Source of the DNA: Cycas panzhihuaensis
Taxonomy: Eukaryota; Cycadophyta
DNA length: 64,000 nucleotides
Assembly: GCA_023213395.1 (NCBI GenBank)
Contig: CM041465.1
Location: 215,085,741-215,149,740 of the forward strand
Direction of reading: 5' to 3'
The position numbers and the translations under genes were made by a program. Position 1 is the first letter of the stretch. Each line of letters starts with the position of its first letter. The notes under the pieces are model-generated. The model made no database searches. It saw nothing but the letters and a program-made list of their open reading frames with translations, and was not told the DNA's origin. Shown here piece after piece: positions 36,101-46,410 of this stretch.

Positions 36101-37387
36101 CAGTAATAAACCAGGTATGTAAAAAATGTCCTTGATTGAACCATCATTTAGGGTAATATCACTAGATCCTTTGACTTTGAGTTGATTACCACTATTGAAA
36201 GAAATCTCTTCTTCAGAGTTTGTTTCAGATTGATAGGTGGTTAAGTTTTTTTAGTGTCCAGTCATATGATGGGATGCACCAGAGTCAAGGATCTATTATG
36301 GTGGTTAGTTGGAAGGAGTAACAAATGCAGAAGTTGTTGCTGCCAAAGAACGATTATGAAATTGATGGTTTTATGGTCGTGATTGTGAATGTGATTGAAA
36401 ATGGGATTGAGAATGGGATTGCGATTTATTTTGTAATCCCTTAGAAGCTTTCCATGCTTCCGAAGCTATTCTACTTCTATAGACATCAATAGTATAACCT
36501 CTTTTATGACAGTAGGCACAACTAGTGTTCTAAGAAGAAGATGCATTATTTCTATTAGAAACAAATTGATTGGAAGTATTCTGGTTTTTAGTTGGACTAG
36601 AATATTTAACATTATTTTGAGAATTAGATGGTAAACCTCGATGAGGTTTATTGAATTTTCTATTGTTATTATGAAAAGTGTTATTCTGTTGTTTATTTTT
36701 AAATTGTGGCTTAGTTTTAGAAAACAAAGTCTGTGAATGATCTTTTATTGCACCTATTCTAATTAACATTGTCTAATGTTCAATCAGCTGGTTTGTCAGC
36801 TGATTAAATGTGATAGGTGGATTGCTAGCTTGTTGTCTGGCAGCTTGATAAAGATTAAAGTGTTTTGGTAATTTATTAACTGCAAGACATATGAGTGTAT
36901 CATCATCTTTGACATGCGTAGTTATTTTTTCTATATTACCTTCTTTGGTTTTTGATTTAATGCAGTTATCTAAATCTTTATTAATTGATTGAATTTTAGT
37001 TAAAAAATCCTCAACATTTGTAAAGTCATCAAAAGTCAGATTATACAATTATTCTTCTAGGATAGTTACTTGATGTGTATCAACCTTGTCATATTTTTCT
37101 TCCAAGGTTTTCTAGACAGTGGCTAAGTCATCTTTTTCAGAAAACTGCCTACTGATTTCTGGTGAGAGTGAATTTAATATGGTATCTAATGCGGCATATG
37201 AGTTCATCAGATATACCATGAGACTCTCGGTAGCATATGCTTTTGGTTTTTGGAATTCACCTGTCAGATATCACCATACTTTTTGCTGTTTGAGCTGATG
37301 GGATATGAGATTCCTCCAGTTGGCATAGTTTGAGCTGGTTAATACTGGAATTGGAATGCAGGTGACTATCCCTGGTATTAATGTCAT
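33128..37387 (-). pseudogene. Copia #3 gag-pol polyprotein (decayed)
   Basis: The gag ATG is at 37,387 on the - strand. The N-terminal pattern LTSSNYANWRNLISHQL near 37,335 and the open piece 37,048-36,773 match the copia gag family. A basic SQSHSQSHFQSHSQS tract lies near 36,400. A degenerate zinc knuckle (AYCHKRGYTID) lies near 36,510. The protease site LDSGASHHMTGH is intact near 36,275, just after a Trp-to-stop change. Integrase covers 35,824-34,942, with FIDDYSRKCWVYM near 35,630 and AYTPQQNGVVERKNHT near 35,410. RT shows YIDDIIITG at about 34,075-34,105, and RNase H ends with a TGA at 33,128-33,130. Longer open stretches and fewer stops than copia #1 agree with its younger LTRs, but it is still broken. 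Confidence 0.9.
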
Positions 37388-38259
37388 ATTGGGAGTGTTG
37401 AGGTTTATTTGTAGATTTAAAAATTATGAAGGTGACTTGAAAAAATAATTACCTAGTGAAAAACACTACTCTTGTTAATAAATCTAATTTACAAGAACAT
37501 CTTAGTCTGCATTGATTAATTTTAAGATAAAAAGAAATAAACAACTTCTTAAAAGTAATTTCTTAAGCAATCATTTTGAAAAAAAAGTTCTCTTTTTAGA
37601 AAAATAGTTCCCCTTAGGAAAAAATAGTCTCCTTTTTCTTTGAATGAAAAAAGTCCTTGTTTTTAAAAAAATAATCCCCTTTTGAAAAATAGACTGTCCC
37701 CCTTAAAAAAAATAACAAATCCCTTTTAGAAAAAATAAACAATTTTTCGTAACAAAGTAAGTGTTTAAAAAAAAATTATAACTAGGTATTTTGTTTCCCT
37801 TTTTATAAAAAAAAAAGATGTATAATTTTAAGGATTAAATTTAAATCTTATAGATTAAGTGTTAAGGAGAAAAAGTAAAAATAAAATAAAAATTAATAAA
37901 TGTAACGGTAAAAGGTTAATTAGATTTACCTAGGATTAACTATATTTATTTTAAGTAATTAAAATGTAGTTAAATTTAATCATTAAAATGTAGTGAAAGA
38001 TAAAAATAATAAGGGAATAAAGTTTATAAATACCTTACAAGGAGAAAAATTAAGGGAGTAGGATTTTGTTTAAATAATAATAATAATAAAATGTTTGGGG
38101 GGGAAAGGGGAGAATGTAATTAAGAGAAAGAGGTTTTATTAAGTCAAAAAAGGTAATAATTGAGAAAAAAAAAGAGGAAGGTATTAAATTTATTTTAACA
38201 AAGGTATTATAAGAGGGGTTTAAAGTTTGTTTTAATAAAAAATATTTAAACGGAGGGAA
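37388..38259 (-). other. Copia #3 leader, 3' part, with a degenerate minisatellite
   Basis: Noncoding, A/T-rich. From about 37,575 to 37,745 a motif of the type GAAAAAATAGTCCCCTTTT recurs about six to seven times at ~25-30-bp spacing with varying A and T runs. No reading frame survives. Confidence 0.6.
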
Positions 38260-38735
38260 ACTTTGATTTAAGTCAAAGTATAAAATATAATGTGGAGGGG
38301 GGGCATTTAAATCAAAGTATATAATGTGGGGGGGGGTTTTGATTTAAATCAAAATGCAAAGGATAATGGGATGGACTTTGATTTAAATCATACTATAAGG
38401 TTTAATAGAGAAACTTTGATTTAAATTAAAGTATTAAATTTAATAGAGAAAACTTTGATTTAAATCAAAGTAATAAAATTAATGAGGTTTGATTAAAATC
38501 AAAATGATTTTAAATCAAGGTAAAGTGGGGCGTTTTAATTTAAATCGAAGTGTAAAATATAATAAGGAGGGGACTTTGATTTAAATCAAAGTAATAAAGT
38601 TAATGGAGGGAACTTTGATTTAAATCAAAGTATTAAATTTAACAGGGGGAAAACTTTGATTTAAATCAAAGTATTAAGATTAATAAAAAGGGGGGGGGGG
38701 GGGGGGGAGGGCGGCTTTGATTCATTTGAATCAAA
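38260..38735. repeat. Array of about 12 ACTTTGATTTAAATCAAAGT palindromes
   Basis: Perfect 20-bp copies of ACTTTGATTTAAATCAAAGT occur near 38,455, 38,572, 38,612 and at 38,653-38,672. One- or two-base variants occur at 38,260-38,279 and near 38,338, 38,374, 38,410, 38,535 and 38,714, with half-sites near 38,310 and 38,490. Spacing is about 35-60 bp, and the spacers are G-rich with TAATA(A) runs. An 18-base G run lies at 38,690-38,707. Each unit is fully self-complementary, so the array could form many small hairpins or serve as dimeric protein sites; neither is demonstrated. Confidence 0.9.
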
Positions 38736-38816
38736 AAATTAAAAAGGTATTTATAAAGTTTAAAAAAGGGGGGTAGATTTATTTAAATAAAGGAATAAAA
38801 TAAAATAAAGAAAATA

Positions 38817-39912
38817 GTGAGCGCAGACCCGACGGAGTTGTATATTCTAAAACACAAAATTGAAATTAGGGTCCGGGTGGGGTAAAGGCGAGGAAACCCT
38901 ACATTTTCTTGCATTGGCGATGGCGGCGATAAGGGTTTCTTTGCAAGTTCGTCAATAGTACTGGAGTGTGAGGCTTTGATCACAGCACGTCTGGCTTCAT
39001 TTCTATGTTGCTCATTTGTGGTTTGTAGCATTCAATGCTCTCTCAGCTCCGTCTTCATTACGACCTATTTGTGGTACTATTATCTCTGAACGAACAGGCT
39101 TTTCATGGTGACTTCATTCAGGACGTTATATCCTATGTCTTATGGCATCTTCATTTTCTTCGATGGTTCTCTCATCGGATTGTGTGATGTCTTCCTTTTG
39201 GCAGGGCAAATCTTGTTCGAGGTATCCTTGTAGCTTATAATGGTCTGCAATTTGGATTCAGAGGAATTTCAATGGCTGGATGGAGTTTTCTGGCATATCT
39301 CTCTTTCTGGCTTTGAGTCTGGGTTATTTCTCATGGCGTCCATTATTTCTGTAGGTTGTTCTTAGTGGCAGTAAGCTCAGTGTCTTCATAAGGAGCCCTC
39401 TTTTTCAAGATACACAGTTTATGTCTTTGATTTGCCTCTTCTCAAATCACACGAGGCTGAAGTTGACATGGCACTTCTGGATTCTGAAGCAGAGGCAGGC
39501 AGGAATCTGAATGCTGATGCAGAAGGAGGTGCATCTTTAGAAAGCCAGATGAATGCCTTTGCCAGATGCCTTGGTTGTAAAGATCAGGGCCGGCAGTCCT
39601 GTGAAGTTGTGCCTTTAAAAAAAAATTTCCTTTGTGTCCTCTTCTTCTTGTTATTCCTTGCAGCTTTAGTTTAATTGTACTAAACTAGGGTTCTAGCTCT
39701 TATTTTACTTTCACAGACATGTATGTATTCAGGCTAAAACTTTGTTTTGTCAAGCCTTAGGAGAAAGGATTAGTCTGATCCTTTCTGTGAACAAGATGTA
39801 AATTTTGACTGGTAATGGAAATTTTACTCTGGCAGTTTTTGTGTAAAGCAAATTATAAAATTCTGTATGAATGATCACAAGGATAAACTATGGTCCATGT
39901 TAAAAAAAAAAA
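38817..39912 (+). pseudogene. Gene-like insert with poly(A) end: captured or retroposed transcript
   Basis: This stretch contrasts with its surroundings: more balanced composition, several CpGs and ordinary codon-like texture. It opens with GC-rich sequence and an ATGGCGGCGATAAGG start near 38,930. It is open from about 39,375 to a TAG at 39,674 (about 100 codons, acidic middle, ending PLKKNFLCVLFFLLFLAALV, like a membrane tail anchor). A ~230-bp 3'UTR-like region and an A11 tract at 39,902-39,912 follow. The upstream part has stops in all frames. The orientation is opposite to copia #3, in whose leader it lies. It could be a processed pseudogene inserted into the element or a cellular transcript captured by it. 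I do not recognise the parent gene. Confidence 0.5.
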
Positions 39913-40004
39913 CTGGGGTTTGTTATGAAAAATGATGGAGATGTAATAGTTAGAAAGGCATCAATGAAATCTTTTATGCAAAGACATTAATGGAACATGT
40001 AACA
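39913..40004 (-). other. Copia #3 leader next to the primer site
   Basis: Short noncoding stretch between the poly(A) tract and the primer binding site; no further motif seen. Confidence 0.5.
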
Positions 40005-40015
40005 CTTTGATACCA
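40005..40015 (-). other. Copia #3 primer binding site
   Basis: The - strand reads TGGTATCAAAG directly inside the 5' LTR, an initiator-Met-type site with one G-to-A change. Confidence 0.85.
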
Positions 40016-40445
40016 TGATGGAATAGGCACATGCACACAATCATTATATCACAGGTATAGAAGGAAAAACACAGAAAAATGATAATACACATGTACACAG
40101 GGTTGACAGGTGGAAAACCCCTTCTGGGAAAGAAAAACCACCTCCTAATCTAAGTTATATTAATGAATGAATGAAAAACCAATACAATTAACTAACCTTC
40201 TAAAACAACTTGGTTTCAGGCATATGGACAGACCTCCTAGATTCCTGGAACTTATTCCATGAATCTAGGAAACTAATAAATAAAACAGAGGTTCGTTGGA
40301 ATGCAGTTCCGCATTTTAACAACCATCCACAAGTCAATTAACTTTTAACATAAGTTTATAACTTTATAATCATTTAAATAATTTTTAAGACATGTGACTT
40401 AAATAATAACATTAAGAACATAAGTTTACATTATAGAATCTAACA
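40016..40445 (-). repeat. Copia #3 5' LTR
   Basis: 430-bp direct repeat of 32,650-33,079, TGATGGAATAGG...AATCTAACA on the + strand, followed by AAAAG. Confidence 0.95.
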
Positions 40446-40450
40446 AAAAG
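40446..40450. other. Target-site duplication AAAAG, right copy of copia #3
   Basis: Identical to 32,645-32,649. Confidence 0.9.
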
Positions 40451-41200
40451 GACTATTAAAATGAAAAATATGTCATCAAGTGATCAACTAAATAAGCAAG
40501 ATAGGATAATTGGGAGCACTTTGAGTAATCCTTGAGTAATAGACACTTTCATGATCTTCGTACCATTGGTAGCATCAGTCAATCACATGCATAATCAACA
40601 TGAGTTTAGTTAAGTATAATGTCAAGAAGCCTCTATATTAATATGAAATCAAGTAGTCAAACCCCAACAATAAATAGAAAGGCAAAAGACCTCACTGATG
40701 TCAAGAGAAGGATGTAGTTAATTGAAACATTTGCCCCCTTAGCAATGAAAGCTCTATGAATGTATTAAAGTAGGATGGTAAACATTACCAACACTACCAA
40801 TACCTAGTAGTTTGGGAACCTAGGCTACTTAAGATATTTGTTGAGTTATTTATACATGAATGAAGATAATTATATTTAAGAGAGGCTAGTGACTTATATA
40901 AAGTGAATAAAAATTGATTATGTTAGAATGATTTATAATTGCCTATCTATGTAGAAAGCTTTTAAAGTTTTGTTGGATTTTTATTTTTTAATTTTTTGTA
41001 TATTTTGACTTTTTTCTAAAAGTAAAAGACTTTATATACATGGTACCCATCATAGTTTCTTCTCATTAATGGTTGATTTTTGGAGGTGGTAAGACCCATC
41101 ATAGTTTTACCTCTATAATGGTTGATTTTTGGAGGATAAGTCACCATAGTTTAACCCCGTTAACAATAATCTCACATCTTTTGGATGAGATTGTGAGAGT
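40451..41200 (-). repeat. Right piece of the old repeat split by copia #3
   Basis: About 40,710-40,790 is the inverted counterpart of 4,198-4,270. 41,040-41,160 carries CATCATAGTTT/CACCATAGTTT motifs, inverted copies of the AAACTATGAT repeats at 3.69-3.99 kb. The block order agrees with the left copy when read in reverse and across copia #3. Confidence 0.5.
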
Positions 41201-44155
41201 TTAGAGGGGTGTTTATTCTTAAAAGTTGATTTTAGAAATTATAAAAGTGATGAAATCATGGTATAGGAGAGAAATAGATCCTTTTGATTATAAATAAAGT
41301 CATATTTTGAGAAAGTGAAGGCATATTTTAAGAAAGTGATTTTTAGGACAAACAAAGTCTTTATGAGCATGAACAAAGTGTCATGATGAGGTCTAGGAAG
41401 CTTATTGACTTTAATAAGAGTTGGGTTTTATTATTGATTTCTATAGAAGATTCATTTAGGAGTGTTTTGATGACAAAAAGGAAGATTTTTGATGTACATG
41501 ATAATCGAAAGGTTAGGTTTATATTTATTTTAGGAAGAAAAGGGATTCATTTGTAAGCATGAGAAGTTAGGTTAGTAGCTATGTTAGAGGTTTGTTTTGG
41601 CTATTTGAGGGAGATCTAGCCATCATATTCTAGATTAGGGAGTTGTAGGAAGCTTAGAGCAACAATATGGATCAAAAGATGAGATATCTTATATGTTTCT
41701 AATTATTATTTTTTAAAATTTTATGATCTTTAATGTGAAAAATATGAACTCTATCTTGAAAGCTATAACCTTGAAGTGAAAAATATGAGCTCACTTTAAA
41801 AAATGTGACCTTATAGATGAAAAATATGATCAAAGAATTAATCACATTTTTAGTAGTAAAATAATTGTATTTTTTAAGGCAAGACTATGATTTTTAAAAG
41901 AAGATCGCAGTTTTAAAATAAAGATCATGTTTTAAAGTAATGTCATGTTTTTAAAAGGAAGATCACATTTTTGAAGTGAAAATTACAATTAAAGAAAAGT
42001 TTAAGCTTTGGTAAAAATTTTTAAATCTAATTTGGAAAATCTAATGTTACTAACATTGTTTATTTATTTATATAACAGAGGTTCGATTAGATTGATATAT
42101 GGGAGAATGAGGGTCTAGGTTTAGATGCTATGCTTGATAGATTAACTTTAGTAGGAAGATAAATTCTTTATCGTTATGGGTTGGCTCAAGTGAGTAGCTT
42201 GATCTAGTTAATTATAGAGAGACATTGTCTAGGACTTGGTTAGTCAATGTGTTCTTAGAGAAAATATTTTCTACTTTAGGCAATTAGGGGATTTACAAAT
42301 TGGAGTGAGGGAGGTTGGGAGGATTCTAGGAGTATCATGGTGAGGAGAGATCATCACTTTACTAAGAGTTATGGAGGAGGAGGAGGATCAGGTGACTATT
42401 AGTCAGTATATGAGAAGAGAGATTAGGCATATAAGATGCCATGAGGTGAGAGTAATGGCATTTAGATGGGTGAGAAATGTTCCTATAATCTAGAAGGTTG
42501 TGGGATTGATTATCTTCTTTCAAGTAGCATAAACCCAAAATTTTGTGGGTCTATTAGATCAGTGGGTTAGAGTGATTAGAGAGTATGAGATGGGGATGAT
42601 GTATAACTCAACATAGTATATCTTGGAGAGTATGCATCAATAATTATCTTAGATTTACTGTAATAGTAGAGGTGGATTCTCATATACCCTTATTTTATCA
42701 TGTTAGTTATATGATCACATCCCATTGAATTAGCCAAGAGGGGTGCTTAGTGGGTTAACAACCATAAATTCAGTTATGAACTAGTGGTATATGAGATTAC
42801 ATATGTATGGGGAGGGGCAAGCACATACTTTAAACAACCTAGAGTTAGAGAGGATGACTCACAACTAATGGGTTACAAGCCTATAGAAGGGGATGCCCTT
42901 GTGGTTAGATGATAAGGGGGATGCAATAGCAAGTGGAGGCAGAGGAGCACCACCAAGAGGTGGAGGAGTAGCACCTCCTCCACCAAAAGGAAAGGGAGGA
43001 GAGGATATCTAGAGGGATGGTGGTGATGTTGAACGTAAGGGAGAGAGAGCTCCTAAGTAGGGCAATGGAGTCGGTAAGCCACTTGTAATTCAAGGTGGCG
43101 ATGTAGAGGGAGATGGAGTTGGTGGGGAGAAGGACATGGGCCAAGATCATCCTAAGGAGATCATTAAGCTAAGGATAGTTATAGAGATAGTCAAGAGTGC
43201 ATAAGCAGTAGATGATATGTATGTTATTTTATTTATTATTTTGATGTTAAGTATTTATAATTGATTATTATATGATTATCCTTTTATTGATAGGATGACT
43301 AATTGATTTTATGTTTGATTGTACATATCAATGGATATAGGCTAGATGAGGCCTTTATGAGGCATACTCTTGATGGTCTTCTATATTTTGTATATGGTCC
43401 TAAGGAGCCTATAGTGTAGCAAGATAGTGTTCTAGAGTTCCTTGGTCCTCATATATAGTATTTTGCTCCTACCATTAGAACTAGGGATATGTATAGAGTG
43501 TTGGAGTTTCACATAGGAGTATGAGAGGTTGAATTATGAGAATAGATAGTAGATCATGAGGCTAAGTTATTGGGGTGGTTAAATACTCAAGAGGTAGAGC
43601 TATAGGGGTAGTTAGCTACTCAAGAGGTGGAGCTATAAGGTTAATTGGCTACTCGAGATGCATAACTAGGAGGGTTAGAAGTATAACTTAAGGCTATTAA
43701 TGATGAGAGATGACATCTTCAAAGGATGTCAATTTTATAAGTAAGTAGACAAGTGACTCCATCAATAAGTTAGAACACACAATAGGGATGAACTACCACA
43801 TAAAGAGGAGAGTGATCTTAGACCCATGGCTAACTAGTAAAGGGAGATTAGGGTAGATCTAGGTAACCTTGATGTTTGATATGGTTTTATCCCTATAAAA
43901 GGAGGGAGTATAGATGTATCTAATGTATTTTATGATTTATGTATAGTGTATATTTTATATATATATATATACTATTTCTCATTATTTATATAAGATATTT
44001 ATTTGATGTTTATGGTGATTAAATGGATCTAAACTCTACTTAATAATCCCCCCATATGCCCCTAAATGTGAGGTATATATATGTGATGTAGTGATATGCA
44101 TATTTTAGATTTATTATTTTTGGCTATATGAAAGTATATTATGTTACTTGTTTGT
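41201..44155. other. Decayed sequence, no gene identified
   Basis: 41.7-42.0 kb repeats GTGAAAAATATGA and AGATCACATTTTT motifs. From about 42.05 to 43.2 kb the + strand has the G-rich, stop-interrupted look of old coding sequence. At 42,900-43,190 it reads as a Gly/Pro-rich then acidic-basic stretch (RGAPPRGGGVAPPPPKGKGG), a texture seen in retrotransposon gag or linker regions, but no domain could be named. A short TA run lies near 43,955-43,970. Confidence 0.35.
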
Positions 44156-44159
44156 TGTT

Positions 44160-44620
44160 TCTATGAATACGAGGTTTCTTACTTTAGTTTATACTCATAT
44201 TGAAGTGAAAGCTACATTACTCAGAATGGTTGTAACTAGCATAGTTTATACTCATTAGCAGGTGACTTTTCAAAGTTATATTTTTTTCCTATTGTAGAAA
44301 GATAGATCTATTATTTAGGAATGAAAATGACTACCATAGTTTATACTCCTTAGTAGGTGACTTTTTGGAGTCCTAGTTTATTCTCATTGCAGAGAGATAG
44401 ATCCATTATTTAGGAATGGATGTGACTACCATAGTTTATACTCCTTAGTAGTTGACTTTTTGGAGTCATAATTTATTCTTGTTATGGAGAGATGGATCCA
44501 TTGTTTAGGAATAGAAGTGACTACCATAGTTTATACTCCTTAGTAGGTGACTTTTCAAATTCATAGTTTATTCTCATTGTAGAGAGATGTATCTTCTTTG
44601 TGTAAAGTGAAAGAGTTGTC
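44160..44620 (+). repeat. ~95-bp tandem repeat, about five copies
   Basis: The phrase GACTACCATAGTTTATACTC starts at 44,329, 44,423 and 44,519, with a diverged copy near 44,234 and a partial one near 44,190, giving a 94-96-bp period. Each unit also has TTAGTAGGTGACTTTT and GAGAGATAGATCCATTATTT. The same unit occurs singly at 46,645-46,710 and inverted at 3.69-3.99 kb. Confidence 0.85.
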
Positions 44621-45416
44621 TTGACTTATAAATTAGAAAATGAAATGACCCTAAACTAGGCCACGAATGATGATTTTAAATTATGTAGGAAACAAGGGAG
44701 TTGACTTTAATATTTTAGGTACTAGATACATGTTGAATTGAAACATTTAAAAATTATGATAATAAGACAATAACCCTATTGAGTAAAGAATGTAAATGGG
44801 TGGAATGAGTATGATAAACCTGAGTGAGTTGATATACTAAGATTTGGGAATCTAAAAATAAGTTGATTAGTCCATCATAAAAGCTAAGAACATTTAAGAG
44901 GGATCCAATAACAACTAACTATTCAACTTCATTTTTAGTTGCTTAAGAGATAAAGAAATTGATGCTAGTGAGAATAGTCCTCCTATGATTATGGATAACC
45001 TAAGATACAATAGATACTTTAGGGTTCCCTTGGCTCCTACCATTAGTATAGATGTTCAAGGCCATAATAGGGAATAATACAAGCTCAAATATAAGTTAAA
45101 AAATAAGGGGAAGGTGTGGGAATCAACTATTAAGGGTGTGACTTAGCTTAGATATAAATAAGGACTTCATGGTCTAGTTTCATCATGGTAACCACCTTTT
45201 CTTAAGATGACGTATAACCTTCTAAAGGTCTAACAGGTTTGGATCATAATTAAGGTCATAATGGGCCCAAGAAATTAGATCAGAAGCTCTTATATAATGT
45301 AGATAACCATATCCAAACTACATGATATAGGTGGAGATAAAGTTAACACATAACTTATCCCATATACTAAGAGGATGCTGGTAGTTATGTATACTATATA
45401 CATAAATTTTCTTCTT

Positions 45417-45418
<2 letters not shown>
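44621..45418. other. No gene recognised
   Basis: AT-rich, stop-rich sequence of old repeat character; no motif found on either strand. Confidence 0.4.

Positions 45419-45470
<52 letters not shown>
45419..45470 (+). repeat. CT microsatellite
   Basis: About 26 uninterrupted CT dinucleotides. The - strand open frame across it (45,539-45,318, Arg-Glu repeats) is a repeat artefact. Confidence 0.95.
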
Positions 45471-45473
<3 letters not shown>

Positions 45474-45989
45474 CTTCTTAAGGAAGGGTATCACTCCATA
45501 CACTAGTTCAGATGAGGGCCATGGTGAATCTAGAACCATTGAACCTGCTTTCTAAATGAGTTATCTCATCTACTCTTATGCATATTAAAGAATAAGTTAC
45601 TACAACCATCATGTGATCTTCATTGAGATGTGGTGGATGGGGCAAACTAAAGACTTATGAGAGTATGGTCATGATTAGTCAAATTATGGGGGACTAGGGT
45701 CCAAGGAGATATAGGTAATGAGAAGACTAAAGTCACACCCTTAAGAGAAGAATTGTAGGTATTTATAGGATATTTAATCAAAGTGTCTTTGGGGGATAGA
45801 GGGAAAGGTCTTGAATGACTAATTATCAAGGAGTAGGAGGAGTACTACCAATGGAATTCACTTCAGTATTTGGTGCCCAATAAATCATAGAGGAAGTCAC
45901 ATTTATTTAGGTTGCTTATATAGGTTGAATTTTATTTAGGAATGATTTGTAGATCGTATGAGAAGTCATGAAATTAGTCTTAATTAACT

Positions 45990-46410
45990 ACTTGTGATCT
46001 TAGTTATAGTATGGTTGTATTTGATCACAATTGTTTGTAGCTAGTTATAGTTGGATTATGACTAGTTATACTTGGTTAGACTCTAGGTTATACTTGGTTA
46101 CAATTGGTTAGAGTATAGGTTGTACTTAGTGGTACTTGGTTGCATTTGGTAACACTTGGATAGCAACCTAGTTGCACTTAAATTATAACCTACTTGTAGT
46201 TGGTTGCAACCTAGTTACACTTAAATTACAATCTAGTTGTATTTTGTTGTAACCTAGTTGTACTTAGATTACAATCTAGTTGTACTTAGTTTGTATCTAG
46301 TTATAATTGGATTACAACCTAGTTATACTAAGGTTATAGCTAGTTGTAGTTAGATTACAACCTGGTTATACTCAAGTTATACCTGGTCATACTTGTTCTG
46401 ACTAGTTACT
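45990..46410 (+). repeat. Degenerate minisatellite, CTAGTTGTACTT-type
   Basis: About 420 bp built from variants of ACAACCTAGTTGTACTTAGA with a period of about 20-24 bp. Units alternate TTAGATTACAA and TAGTTGTA/TGGTTGCA halves. Copies are diverged, so the array is old. No coding. Confidence 0.75.

Larger units (their letters stand above)
32650..40445 (-). mobile_element. Copia #3, Ty1/copia retrotransposon with long leader
   Basis: 7,796 bp with 430-bp LTRs (32,650-33,079 and 40,016-40,445) and a perfect AAAAG target duplication at 32,645-32,649 and 40,446-40,450. It is on the - strand: primer site at 40,005-40,015, leader 37,388-40,004, gag-pol 33,128-37,387, purine tract 33,080-33,085. The LTRs differ at about 23 of 430 positions by hand count, mostly transitions, and have no indels, so this is younger than copia #1. 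The leader is the odd part: it holds a minisatellite, a palindrome array, an 18-base G run and a gene-like segment with a poly(A) tract. Confidence 0.95.

Noticed and set aside
38260-38735. Palindrome array considered as a CRISPR-like array
   Set aside because: Repeats are short and variable, spacers are low-complexity and related to each other, and the context is a eukaryotic element leader.
45318-45539. 73-codon - strand frame with an Arg-Glu run
   Set aside because: Created by the CT microsatellite.
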